64,000 bases of DNA, from the NCBI RefSeq assembly GCF_039541875.1, contig NZ_BAABHB010000020.1, forward strand, positions 13,401-77,400, read 5' to 3'. The notes beneath the pieces are model-generated. The model saw only the letters and a list, made by a program, of their open reading frames with translations. It searched no databases and had not been told where the DNA came from. Source of the stretch: Nibrella viscosa. GTDB lineage: Bacteria; Bacteroidota; Bacteroidia; Cytophagales; Spirosomataceae. Position 1 is the stretch's first letter. Each line of letters starts with the position of its first letter. The translations under genes and the position numbers were made by a program. Positions 34,406 through 43,883 of the stretch are shown here, one piece after another.

Positions 34406-36841
34406 ATGATGAACACTTTACGAAAATTCGTTGTCAGCATTATCTTCTTTTTACCAGCTCTGCTGACTACAGCCCAAGCCAAAGATCTCCAGTCAATTAC
34501 CGGCACCCTTATTGATCCCGCTGGGGCGGCCGTTGAGTTTGCTACCGTGGCGCTGCACCGGGCCGGTGATTCGGTGGTGGTCAAAACGGAGTTCAGCGAC
34601 AGCAAAGGAGCCTTTCTGTTTGAACGCATCGCCACGGGTCAGTACTTTGTGTCGGTATCGATGGTCGGCTTCGACCGCTACCGTACCCAGCCGTTCAGCC
34701 ATACCGAAACGGGTACTAACCTGCCCACCATCAAACTTACGGCCAGCGGCAGCACTACCTTACAGGAAGTGACGGTACAGGGACGGAAGCCGCTCTTTGA
34801 GCGCGAGCCCGACCGGCTGATCGTCAACGTCGAGTCCAGTCCACTCAGCGCCGGGGCCACTTCACTGGACATCCTGAGCCGGGCACCGGGCGTCACGGTA
34901 GACCAGAACGACAACATTGGCCTGCGCGGTAAGCAGGGCGTACTAGTGCTGATCGACGGCAAACGTATTCCCATGACCGGCAGCGAACTGGCCGACCTGC
35001 TGCGCTCGACGCCCGCCAACCAAATTGAGAAAATTGAACTGATTACCAATCCGTCGGCCAGGTATGATGCCGCCGGCAGTGCGGGGATCATCTCGATCAA
35101 AATGAAGAAAGACGGCCGCAACGGCACCAACGGTAACGTCAATGGTAGCTACGGGCACGGCCGGTTCAGTCGCCTGGTCGGTGGCTTATCGCTCAACCAC
35201 CGGCAGAAGAACCTGAACGTGTTTGGCAACTACACCTACACCAATCAGAGTACCGTCAATGCTCTGGATATTCACCGTGATTTTTTTGAGAACAGCCGGT
35301 TTGTCGGCAGCAGCGATCAGGCCAACGACGGCGTACACGACCGGCAGGTGCATAACTGGCGGGCCGGTGCTGAGTATACCAGTTCCAGGAAAACGGTGAT
35401 CGGTGTAGCGGCCGGTGGAGTTGTCAGCCAGGTCATCAGCGAAGGCCGCAATGCCAGCAGAACGTACGACGAATGGGCAAAGCCGCTGGCCAGTTACCAG
35501 TCGGCCAATGATCGTACATCGCTCAACCCGAATGCCTCTGGTAACCTGAACGTGAAGCACACCTTCAAACAGGGCAGCGAACTGACCGCCGATGCCGACT
35601 ACGCCCACTACACTACCCACCGGGTGCAGCAGCTTAAAACCACCTACACCTTCCCGGTCTGGTCGCCGGTTCAGTTGAACGGCGACCAGACCGGCGAGCT
35701 GATTATCCAATCCGCCAAAGCCGATTACAGCCACTCGTTCGGCCCGAAAGGCCGGCTCGAAACGGGCGTCAAAATCAGTAAAGTCAATTCGGATAACAAC
35801 GTGCTGTTCACCACCCTCAGCGAGGGGCAGTCGGTTATCGACACCGGCAAGTCTAACCGCTTCCGGTACGACGAAACCATCCGGGCGGGGTACATCAACT
35901 ACAGCCGGTCAGTTAAAAAGCTATCGTTCCAGCTTGGCCTGCGGGGCGAACAGACCCTGGCCATCGGGCGGCAGGACATCGGCAATCAGAACTTCACCCG
36001 CAACTATTTCCAGCTATTCCCCAGCGCATCTGTTAAGCAAACCCTGTCGGACAAACACGAACTGGCTATAGCCATGAGCCGCCGGATCGACCGGCCCTCG
36101 TACAGTCAGCTCAATCCGTTCCGGGCCTATATCGACGTCACTACCTACGGCTCCGGTAACCCCTACCTGCGGCCGCAGCTCAGCTACAATGTAGACCTGT
36201 CGCATACCTTCCTGAAGAAGTATGTGACCTCCTTCGGTATCAGTTCAACGGCCTATCCCATCATCAACGTGGTACAGCCCGCCCCCGACGGCGACCGGAT
36301 GGTAGTATCTACGTTCCAGAACCTGAAGCGGCAGGATAACTACACGCTCACGCTAACCATCCCGATTGAGGTCACCAGGTGGTGGGGCATGTCGAACAAC
36401 TTTGTCGGGTATTACGGCCGTTTTATCGGCGATCTGGCCGGAACCTCCATCAACAAAGGCCTGCCCGCGTTCAACATCAACAGCAGCAACACCTTCACGC
36501 TGGGCAACGGCTGGGGTGCCGACCTGACGGCCATGTTCCAGTCCCGCGAACTGTACGGTTTCATGCTGGTGCGGCCGCTCGGTCAGGTAGCGGTTGGCGT
36601 GCAGAAGAGTGTCTGGGGCAAAAAAGGCACGTTCCGCTTCAACGCCACGGATTTGTTCTTCACCAATAAGGTACGGGCCACATCGAGCTATGCCAACTAT
36701 GTCGAGCGGTTCTACCAGCGGCAGGATTCCCGCGCAGCTACCGTCTCGTTTACCTATCGTTTCGGTCGCGACACGGTGCCGCCGGCCCGCCGGCGGGCCG
36801 GTGGTGCAGAGGAAGAAAAGCGCCGGGCGGGTGGCTCGTAA
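34406..36841 (+). CDS. Outer membrane beta-barrel protein (TonB-dependent receptor-like)
   Basis: The start is set at the ATG at 34406 (34409 also possible) because a signal peptide follows (hydrophobic stretch to LLTTAQAKD); the upstream open frame crosses a terminator. The 811-residue protein has an N-terminal carboxypeptidase-regulatory-like beta domain (ITGTLIDPAGAAVEFATVAL), then a plug-like domain (SPLSAGATSLDILSRAPGV ... NPSARYDAAGSAGIISIKMKKD), then a long barrel of the OMP_b-brl_3 type with many alternating aromatic strands. Typical TonB-box residues are not evident, as is common in this subgroup. No SusD-like lipoprotein is adjacent. The last residues (RRRAGGAEEEKRRAGG) form an odd charged tail. 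The ligand is unknown. Confidence 0.88.
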   Translation: MMNTLRKFVVSIIFFLPALLTTAQAKDLQSITGTLIDPAGAAVEFATVALHRAGDSVVVKTEFSDSKGAFLFERIATGQYFVSVSMVGFDRYRTQPFSHTETGTNLPTIKLTASGSTTLQEVTVQGRKPLFEREPDRLIVNVESSPLSAGATSLDILSRAPGVTVDQNDNIGLRGKQGVLVLIDGKRIPMTGSELADLLRSTPANQIEKIELITNPSARYDAAGSAGIISIKMKKDGRNGTNGNVNGSYGHGRFSRLVGGLSLNHRQKNLNVFGNYTYTNQSTVNALDIHRDFFENSRFVGSSDQANDGVHDRQVHNWRAGAEYTSSRKTVIGVAAGGVVSQVISEGRNASRTYDEWAKPLASYQSANDRTSLNPNASGNLNVKHTFKQGSELTADADYAHYTTHRVQQLKTTYTFPVWSPVQLNGDQTGELIIQSAKADYSHSFGPKGRLETGVKISKVNSDNNVLFTTLSEGQSVIDTGKSNRFRYDETIRAGYINYSRSVKKLSFQLGLRGEQTLAIGRQDIGNQNFTRNYFQLFPSASVKQTLSDKHELAIAMSRRIDRPSYSQLNPFRAYIDVTTYGSGNPYLRPQLSYNVDLSHTFLKKYVTSFGISSTAYPIINVVQPAPDGDRMVVSTFQNLKRQDNYTLTLTIPIEVTRWWGMSNNFVGYYGRFIGDLAGTSINKGLPAFNINSSNTFTLGNGWGADLTAMFQSRELYGFMLVRPLGQVAVGVQKSVWGKKGTFRFNATDLFFTNKVRATSSYANYVERFYQRQDSRAATVSFTYRFGRDTVPPARRRAGGAEEEKRRAGGS

Positions 36842-36876
36842 GACAGCGTGAGGCAAAACCAAGGGGGTAGCCATTC

Positions 36877-38904
36877 CTAACTTTCCTCTGTTCCCTGCGG
36901 AAACAAGGATACAATTCGGTAGGCTAGTTGCCGAACGGCCCCAACGTGAGCTACGCTTACCTGGCTAGACTCGATCAGCTCCGGATACCAGTGAATATAC
37001 CGTGCAATTTGTCGGCGGGTCGAATAAACCTCAAAGGAGTTCCGACCCGCCGAATGGAGTAACGCATGGACACAGCCAACCGCCTGTTCCTCTGCCTCTT
37101 CATTAGTTGCAGAGGATTTTTTTTTGTCCGGCAGCAACAAAGAAAGCAACCAGATCTCGATCAAATTTCCGTAGGCCCAGGTGACCTCCTGCTGTTTTTT
37201 GCTACGCAGGTCGATTCGGGACAGTTCCAGCGTCAGAAACCACAGGTCATTGATCGACTCCCAATCATTGTTGCCCACTACCCGTTTTCGAGCGTTGATG
37301 TCCATATGATGCAAAACAATGGTGAGGGAGATATACTGCACCAGCAGCCAGGCGTTATTACGCTTCAGCATATAGGCTTCCCAGTAATGGTCACGCGCCT
37401 GACTCAGGAGCGTAAAAACCTGATCATTCGTACCCTCCCCGTTCATGGTGAACCGGATCTGAGCCTGCCGTTTTTCGGTACTGGCCAGTAGGCTGAAAAT
37501 ATCGATGTTTTTATCAGGTATCCGCTCCAGAAGTCGGTTAAGTCGTGCTTTGGCATTCTCGATTCGTTCTTCGGCATCGTTTGCTTCCGCCGACATACTC
37601 TGTTTTTTGTCGTCAGAGGGTGAAAAATTCATTTCTTTCCAGTCGGAAGACAGTTGCCGCGTAATCTCATCCGTGTAATTTAAGGCAGCCTCGATGCTGT
37701 GTCTGGCCTGTTCAATCTGGACGTCCGACAGTTGCTGGTCAATATCGGCCGGCAACGACGCATAGGTGGTCAGGCTGGCCCAGTCGTGGGTACTCTCCAT
37801 CTGGGCGTACAGGCGCCGGCGCAGATCGTACAGCAACCGGCGCGGATCGACGCCCCACAAGAGACCTTCGTACAGACACTCCACCAGCCTGACGGAACCC
37901 TGGAACGAGAGCGGAAACTGACTGGCCACCACCATCGGAATACCCGACTCGTGCAGGGCGTGGGCAATACTGGCCCCGGCTCCGGCCACTGAGCCTACAT
38001 TGCCGCTATCACAACTGGCCAGGGTAACCACTACCGGTTTGGCCAGACTGTCACTATCGGGGCGTTTAGAAGGGCGCAGCGCGGTGGCTAACCGGTGCCC
38101 GCTAATGTACTCCGGCTTAGATGGGTCCTGCTCATTGTGCAAGGCCAGGTAAAAGCGGGAGTTAAAATTCTCTTCGCGCTTAATGCCGTGGGCCAGAATG
38201 TGGACGTGCGTGAACGAGTTGGTGGCGCACGCCCGCTCAATGCGTTCAATAGTGGCCTCGGGCAGAAAAACAAAGTGTTCTTCCAGCTTCTCGCGCTGCA
38301 TGTCCGGGTTATTCTTATCGTAATATTTCACCCAGGGCGCAATGAGTTTTCGCAGCGTCAACAAGTGCGACTGTAACGGAATGTCACCTACGCCCGGAGG
38401 GGCTGCGGCCACAAACAGGATGCGCGGTTTTTTAGGCCACTGCAACTGTTCGCCGGGAACGCGCCGGATTTCTCTGGTCAGGCAGATGGGCATCTGGGGT
38501 TGTAACAACAAATGCTGCCCCGCACCCGGTACGCCGTTGGGTGCCAGCGAAAGCTCAAACGGCAGCAGGGCCAGTTCGGAGGCCGAAATGATCAGCCGCA
38601 GGTGCGTCAGGCTATTTGTCGACTGATCCGATTTGTTCGACTCAGCCGTCAGACCGGGAATGCCTCCCAGCAGTTCCCCAATTATCTTGGCGGTATCGGT
38701 AAGCTCAAACAGACGGGCATTGTCGCCGGCTTCATAGCGAAGGCCACTCAGCCGATGCAGAAACTGATTATGCTCGAAGGGAACATAGATGGTCACGGCT
38801 GCGTGATTTTCGCAGAGAGCCAGATAGGGTGTCAGTGGCGACAGCAACTGGTTATTAGGTGGACCGTGCCGCAGCAGTTCAAGCGTAATGGTGCGCATTG
38901 CCAT
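36877..38904 (-). CDS. CHAT domain (caspase-like) protease
   Basis: The start is taken at the ATG at 38904, four bases after the stop of the upstream phosphoesterase gene (38898 is a second option); longer frames would overlap that gene. The ~675-residue protein has an N-terminal alpha/beta region of ~150 residues and then a CHAT protease domain. The catalytic His is at about residue 239 (THVHILAHG) and the catalytic Cys at about 298 (VVVTLASCDSGNVG), both in family context, with the conserved GIPMVVASQFPLS block after them. A C-terminal helical extension of about 270 residues carries no motif I know and could be a sensor or partner-binding part. No signal peptide or membrane helix. CHAT proteases serve as effectors or activators in several bacterial defence systems. 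This is the last gene of a tight four-gene cluster. Confidence 0.88.
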   Translation of the reverse strand: MAMRTITLELLRHGPPNNQLLSPLTPYLALCENHAAVTIYVPFEHNQFLHRLSGLRYEAGDNARLFELTDTAKIIGELLGGIPGLTAESNKSDQSTNSLTHLRLIISASELALLPFELSLAPNGVPGAGQHLLLQPQMPICLTREIRRVPGEQLQWPKKPRILFVAAAPPGVGDIPLQSHLLTLRKLIAPWVKYYDKNNPDMQREKLEEHFVFLPEATIERIERACATNSFTHVHILAHGIKREENFNSRFYLALHNEQDPSKPEYISGHRLATALRPSKRPDSDSLAKPVVVTLASCDSGNVGSVAGAGASIAHALHESGIPMVVASQFPLSFQGSVRLVECLYEGLLWGVDPRRLLYDLRRRLYAQMESTHDWASLTTYASLPADIDQQLSDVQIEQARHSIEAALNYTDEITRQLSSDWKEMNFSPSDDKKQSMSAEANDAEERIENAKARLNRLLERIPDKNIDIFSLLASTEKRQAQIRFTMNGEGTNDQVFTLLSQARDHYWEAYMLKRNNAWLLVQYISLTIVLHHMDINARKRVVGNNDWESINDLWFLTLELSRIDLRSKKQQEVTWAYGNLIEIWLLSLLLPDKKKSSATNEEAEEQAVGCVHALLHSAGRNSFEVYSTRRQIARYIHWYPELIESSQVSVAHVGAVRQLAYRIVSLFPQGTEES

Positions 38905-38908
38905 TGGG

Positions 38909-40420
38909 TTAATGCCTGGTGAAACGACTCTTTTCAACAGAAACGAGCTGGTATGTTTCCGACGTAGTTTTTTGTACTTCCTGTAATTCGCCATGCGTCC
39001 GTTCTCCGTCCGCCCAAATAACCACAACTGTTAGCTGCCGCTGTACCAGATTGGGAAAATCATCCAGCTTTTGCATATCCCTGGCACCAAATACATCGAA
39101 GACGTTCTTAAATTCGTCGGCATCCTTCAGCACGTTGGCGTCCAGCCTGATCAGGCGAACCCAGGTACCGCTGTTGAAATACCACCCCCGCCCTTTTCGC
39201 CGGGGTAACGCCCGCCGGAGGTGTGTATGCCCCGCAATCAGAAAGTCGGGGCCGTTGCCAATCAGTTCGTCAAGGTCTCGGAAGGTCGTGTCATCATCGG
39301 TCAGATCAAAACTCCGATCATGCTGAAGTTTTTCCAGCGCCCGGCGCAACACTTCGTGGGGCTCAGAGCCGGAAACCAGGCTTATAAGCGCATCAGAAAG
39401 GCCCAGGTATTCGCCCCTGGCGTCGGCGGGTACCAGCGACAAGGGGTCTACGCCCTGTAGGAACTGCGCTTCGGCGGCTTTCAGCAAGGCTTCTTTGTAC
39501 GCAGTGCCGCCCCGTCTGGCTACTCCGGTCAGCTCATCGGGCTGGGTAGTGGTCAGCAGGTCGGGCGGTAAAACCTGCTGTTCAATTTCCGCCTGACCCT
39601 CTGCACTCAGGAAACCGGTGATTCGCCTGGCTTTGTCAACGATACGGCGGGTAAGGGTTGCCGCAATCGCCTTTACTTTTATCCGTTGATTGGGGTCCAG
39701 GGCCAGTAGGGTCGGAATCACCGCCTGCATCTCAGGTTTCAGCAGGTCCACAAACGGATACGTTTCTTTTATATCGTTCATGACCTCCACCACCAGCTGA
39801 GAACCGGCATTGGGTGTCCAGCTATCAACGGGGCGGCTCTGCACCATGTCCCGACCAATGCGCCGGAGCCTCTCGTAGTCTGTCACATTCCAGGTGTCCA
39901 CCTCATTGCCGTGTACGCAAAGCACCTCTGCCTTACCTACGCGACACAGAAATCCGGCACCCTCAAAGGTAAGCATGATCCGCCCCCTGGCCTTTTCGTC
40001 GCGCCCGGCCAGTAGGTCAAGCAGCCGGGCCCGCACCCACGGCAGAGCCAGTTCCAGGTCATGATTACCCAGATTAATGATCAGCCACCGGTTTTTGGTA
40101 GCGGCTATTTTCTGCAGGGCTTTCCAGACCGGGGCAAAAGCCGGGTCGCCCACAATGCGCTCCAGCTTGTCGACGGCCCCGTGCGGATCAAAGGCCAGGG
40201 CGGGTTTTTCGGCCAGAAAGTCGACCAGATCGCCGTTAATGAGCAGCGCAACCTGCTTGTCTTTGGCGCGACTACACACTACATCGGCCAGATGCCCCAA
40301 CTCAGCCGCTGCGTTGAAAATCTGGAACCCGTTCCTCCCACCCAGATGAAGGTCCGAGATCACATACAATTCATCATACTGCGGCAGGTGATCTGCGGCT
40401 ATAGACAGGCTTTTTCTCAT
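38909..40420 (-). CDS. Calcineurin-like metallophosphoesterase of the protease cluster
   Basis: The 503-residue protein has all five metallophosphoesterase motifs: YVISDLHLGG (Asp-x-His), LLINGDLVDFL, INLGNHDLEL, VLCVHGNEVD, and IAGHTHLRRALP near residue 400. Between the fourth and fifth motifs is an unusually long helical insert of ~200 residues. No signal peptide. The enzyme could hydrolyse a nucleotide second messenger, a nucleic acid end, or a protein phosphate; nothing in the sequence decides. It starts one base after the subtilisin stop and ends four bases before the CHAT start, so co-translation is likely. Confidence 0.88.
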   Translation of the reverse strand: MRKSLSIAADHLPQYDELYVISDLHLGGRNGFQIFNAAAELGHLADVVCSRAKDKQVALLINGDLVDFLAEKPALAFDPHGAVDKLERIVGDPAFAPVWKALQKIAATKNRWLIINLGNHDLELALPWVRARLLDLLAGRDEKARGRIMLTFEGAGFLCRVGKAEVLCVHGNEVDTWNVTDYERLRRIGRDMVQSRPVDSWTPNAGSQLVVEVMNDIKETYPFVDLLKPEMQAVIPTLLALDPNQRIKVKAIAATLTRRIVDKARRITGFLSAEGQAEIEQQVLPPDLLTTTQPDELTGVARRGGTAYKEALLKAAEAQFLQGVDPLSLVPADARGEYLGLSDALISLVSGSEPHEVLRRALEKLQHDRSFDLTDDDTTFRDLDELIGNGPDFLIAGHTHLRRALPRRKGRGWYFNSGTWVRLIRLDANVLKDADEFKNVFDVFGARDMQKLDDFPNLVQRQLTVVVIWADGERTHGELQEVQKTTSETYQLVSVEKSRFTRH

Positions 40421-40421
40421 A

Positions 40422-41594
40422 TCATTGCGGAGCCCGAACCATACCGGTACCTACATCGAAGGGATCAAAGCCGGCCTGCATACCCGTTGTCACGCCCGAG
40501 CCAACCAACTGCGCGGTTAAGGCAAAGGGGTTCAGAAAGCCGAAACTTCTAATGCGTTCGGCCCAGAGGGCTGCTACCCCGGCTACGTGAGGAGTCGCCA
40601 TACTGGTTCCACTCAGCGAGAGAAAGCCACCTCCTGTTTTGGCCGACAGAATACCGACGCCGGGTCCTGAAATATTTGCCCCGGTATTGGAGAAGGGAGC
40701 AACCCGAAACGTGGTACCCACCTGCCCCAGGGCAGCTACCGAAATGATGCCGTCGGCAACGGCAGGCGGACTAACCGCGATTTCAAAGTTAGGATTTACG
40801 TTGCGCTGGCTCTCGTTTCCGGCAGCTGCCACAATGATCGTCGTTTGCGAAAAGTTACCCATTGCCCGCACCAGCGCAGCCAGTTTTTCAAAGAGCTGCA
40901 CATTGGCCCGGTAGCCTTCCAGCGCCCGCGAGGTAGCCAGGGCCGGCGGCAGACCGGCGTTCTGCAGCCGCTGCTGAAACCCCGGAAAATCGATACCCAG
41001 CGACATCGAAATCACGTTGGCACCACCCTGCACCGCCCACTGAATGGCGCTGACGATCTGTTCGCTTGAACCGCCCTGGTTGCCGAGTACTTTACCGATC
41101 AGGGCTTTCTGTACACCCTGAGCAACACCAAACCGGGTATTGTTCACATCACGCCCAAAAATTGTACCGGCGCAGTGGGTACCATGCCCGTTCTGATCGC
41201 CGTTCCCCTCGCCCGTAAAGTCTTTCTGCTCAATGGTCATGCCGGCAAAAGCCGGGTGACTGGCATCAATGCCCGTGTCGAGTACCGCCACTACAATACC
41301 GTTACCGGTAAAAGGCGAGGTATCGGCTCCAACGGCTTTTACGCCCCAGGTGGTATTCTGCGCCAGAGGTTCAGGCGCGTCTTCAGCGTCTAAAGGCTCA
41401 ATCAGCTTCATCGGCATGGAAGGTGCGATGGCCAGCACATCGGCATGCTGGGTAACCGACCCCACCTTGCTGCGCTCAATGTCTTCTACCTCCACCACAA
41501 TACCAGCGGGTCCGCTGGGGGTTGACATGGGGCCTAAAAAAGGATCACGGGTGACAGCGCTAAGGCTCCGGAGGATAATATGGGGCTCTTTCAT
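40422..41594 (-). CDS. S8 family (subtilisin-like) serine protease, cytoplasmic type
   Basis: The 390-residue protein has the full subtilisin triad: Asp106 in VVAVLDTGIDASHPAF, His137 in QNGHGTHCAGTI, and Ser331 in SGTSMATPHVAGVAALW, with oxyanion Asn260 in AAAGNESQRN. About 80 residues precede the catalytic domain and could act as a propeptide. There is no signal peptide, so it should stay in the cytoplasm, unlike most subtilisins. An insert of ~25 residues after the SMSLG strand is present. It lies between the trypsin-nuclease gene (44 bases upstream) and the phosphoesterase gene (one base downstream). Confidence 0.92.
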   Translation of the reverse strand: MKEPHIILRSLSAVTRDPFLGPMSTPSGPAGIVVEVEDIERSKVGSVTQHADVLAIAPSMPMKLIEPLDAEDAPEPLAQNTTWGVKAVGADTSPFTGNGIVVAVLDTGIDASHPAFAGMTIEQKDFTGEGNGDQNGHGTHCAGTIFGRDVNNTRFGVAQGVQKALIGKVLGNQGGSSEQIVSAIQWAVQGGANVISMSLGIDFPGFQQRLQNAGLPPALATSRALEGYRANVQLFEKLAALVRAMGNFSQTTIIVAAAGNESQRNVNPNFEIAVSPPAVADGIISVAALGQVGTTFRVAPFSNTGANISGPGVGILSAKTGGGFLSLSGTSMATPHVAGVAALWAERIRSFGFLNPFALTAQLVGSGVTTGMQAGFDPFDVGTGMVRAPQ

Positions 41595-41638
41595 GGCAAT
41601 AAGGATATAGGGTTATGGATAAATAGGCTGTACTATCG

Positions 41639-43720
41639 TTATGAATTCCGGCTGATGAACCGGATCTGGCTGAGGCTTGTCAGGTCGGGCTGCGGAGCCT
41701 CCTGCTGCCTGTTGAGGGGATCAGCTTCGGTAAGCCGGCCAAAAGACAGATCGGTTAAGGCCTCAATGCCGGCGATGGGAACCTGCGCGGTCCGGTGCTG
41801 ACCAAACACGAACTCCTCCTCGCGCAGAAAAGCCTCCTGCGACATGGTGTAGCCCGTGGCGCTGAGCTGCTGCGTATGGTCATGAATGAACGCGATGATT
41901 TTCCAGAATGTGCGGGGTATCCGGACACCGAAGCGAACCGGATCATCCTCCCGGAATACAGGACCCGTGAAGACCGAGATCCGCATGTCGTCTTCCCGCG
42001 CATGGTCCAGGGCATAGTCTTCCAGACCCAGCCAGATACCGGCGTTGAAGGGCTGCATTTGTGGCACGGCATTGGTCACGTGCATAGAGTCGGCGTTGCC
42101 GGTACTGGCGGCATCGGCGCTACCCCAAACGGGATCTTCCCGGCGGGTCATATGCCCCCGGCTAAATTTAGGCGGGTCTCCGTAGCACTCATTCCTGATC
42201 TGTGCGTTGGTTGGTATGCGCGGATCAAGCCGCCAGCCTACCCGCTTCCGCTTCGCCGAGGTTTTGCCGTCTATATTGACCGCACTGAACAGACACATTC
42301 GCCGGCTGCGGCTCATCACCACCGAGAAGTGCTGGTATTTCAGAATGTACTCGGTCTGTCCGCCTAAGCCGGTAAAGGTAAGCACATCCTCGCGGAGCTG
42401 ATCGCCAGGCTCCGGCAGCGGCACTTCGGCATTGGCACCCAGAAAATCCGGCACATAACCAGGGCGGTTGACGTAGTCGGCGGGTCGGGCTTCCTCTTCG
42501 ATGAAGTCCTCCTCCTCCGCAACCCCGGTCTGCCGGCCGGCAGAGGAGCTGCCCCCGGATGGTGCCACCGGACTCTGAACGGGATTGCCGATGGTTACGC
42601 TGATCTGGACCGGAATAGTGAATTGGATAGTATGCTGCCCTGGCTGGCCGGCGCCGGCTGGTATGTTAATCATATGGGTAGACGGATGGATGCCGTTAAA
42701 TGATCCCTGGTCTTTATTACCCGAAGGTGAGGGAACCGGCTGTTTCGTAAATTTTTTCAACCGGTCGCTGATTAGTTCGGCGGAGACGGCAAAATTGCTG
42801 TCCAGAAAACGACCGGCAAAGTGCAGGCCCAGCGCCCGGCCGGTTTGCATATCCAGCACAACGGAGCCTGAGTTGCCCCCCAGCGTGGAGCAGTCATGCA
42901 GCAGCGCTTCGGTGGTAAGGCCCGTAATCTGACCGGGGGCCAGTCGCTTTTTGTCAAAAACATCCCCGAAGATATCGACCATCAACTGCTGATCCGGTAT
43001 GCGGCTGTCGCGGGCCGGATAGCCAATCACGGCCACATCGGGTGTACCGGTGATGCGGTCCGTCTCCAGCATAATAGGCTCGGCCAGTTGCCGGCCGGCC
43101 TCTACTTTTACCCGCAGAAAGGCAATATCCGGGCCGTTTTCCGGCTCAATATGGAGTATACTTTCCACGCTGAAGGTGAGATCGTCGGTCCGACTGAACT
43201 CCTCCAGAAAATCAATGGTAGCCGAAATGGTACGACCACCCCGGCCCTGGCGGAACACAAACTTCGAGTTCTCATGGCGGCCAAATAGCTCGGCAACGTG
43301 CCGGTTGGTGACCACAACATCGTCCGCTACGAGCCAGCCGGTGCCAACCCAGTCAAAAAAGGTATGATTAGTCAGTTCAATCCGGCCAACGGATCGGATG
43401 GCGCTCGTGAGCAGTTCGTCGGCTTTCTCCAGCCGTTCCCGCCAGACTTCACTCTCTACATCGCCGAACTGCAGCACGGCTCTATCCATCAGGACCGACA
43501 GCACCGGCCGGCCCAGCCGAAGCACTATGGTTTCGAGGCCAATACCCGGTTTAAGCGGTACCGGCCCCATCACCGCCGACTCCAGTAAGGCCGACATACT
43601 ACGGGCTTCTTCCTTCGCACTTTCCGTACGGCGTATCTTCTCAAACTCCTTAGCTAATTGCTTATCCGATGTTTCTACTTTTCTTACGGCCAGACGTATT
43701 CGTTCCTCTATACTTTTCAT
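41639..43720 (-). CDS. Trypsin-like protease fused to a DNA/RNA non-specific endonuclease
   Basis: The 693-residue protein is a two-enzyme fusion. Residues 1-110 are charged and helical. Residues ~110-325 are a trypsin-like serine protease with His141 (VVVTNRHVAEL), Asp198 (GPDIAFLRVK) and Ser284 (TLGGNSGSVVLD). A low-complexity linker (~328-455), rich in Pro, Gly, Ser and with the acidic stretch AEEEDFIEEEARP, leads to a NUC1-type nuclease (~456-640). This carries the general-base His523 in FSRGHMTRRED (DRGH-type), then HVTNAVPQMQPFN with the metal-binding Asn, and WLGLEDYA. No signal peptide, although most NUC1 nucleases are exported. A cytoplasmic nuclease tethered to a protease implies that its activity must be controlled. 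It is the first gene of the four-gene cluster. Confidence 0.9.
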   Translation of the reverse strand: MKSIEERIRLAVRKVETSDKQLAKEFEKIRRTESAKEEARSMSALLESAVMGPVPLKPGIGLETIVLRLGRPVLSVLMDRAVLQFGDVESEVWRERLEKADELLTSAIRSVGRIELTNHTFFDWVGTGWLVADDVVVTNRHVAELFGRHENSKFVFRQGRGGRTISATIDFLEEFSRTDDLTFSVESILHIEPENGPDIAFLRVKVEAGRQLAEPIMLETDRITGTPDVAVIGYPARDSRIPDQQLMVDIFGDVFDKKRLAPGQITGLTTEALLHDCSTLGGNSGSVVLDMQTGRALGLHFAGRFLDSNFAVSAELISDRLKKFTKQPVPSPSGNKDQGSFNGIHPSTHMINIPAGAGQPGQHTIQFTIPVQISVTIGNPVQSPVAPSGGSSSAGRQTGVAEEEDFIEEEARPADYVNRPGYVPDFLGANAEVPLPEPGDQLREDVLTFTGLGGQTEYILKYQHFSVVMSRSRRMCLFSAVNIDGKTSAKRKRVGWRLDPRIPTNAQIRNECYGDPPKFSRGHMTRREDPVWGSADAASTGNADSMHVTNAVPQMQPFNAGIWLGLEDYALDHAREDDMRISVFTGPVFREDDPVRFGVRIPRTFWKIIAFIHDHTQQLSATGYTMSQEAFLREEEFVFGQHRTAQVPIAGIEALTDLSFGRLTEADPLNRQQEAPQPDLTSLSQIRFISRNS

Positions 43721-43883
43721 ATATGCTAATTTTATAATCTAACAAATCCAGGTCATCTTTCTGAAGATGAGTACGCATTTGTATAAGTAAGTATCTGGAA
43801 TAGAGAAATAAATCTCCGGCAACAGCGCTTTAAGTTATGCTGTTTTTTTTCAGAATAGTCAAACGTTTTATTTAGCGGTAGCC

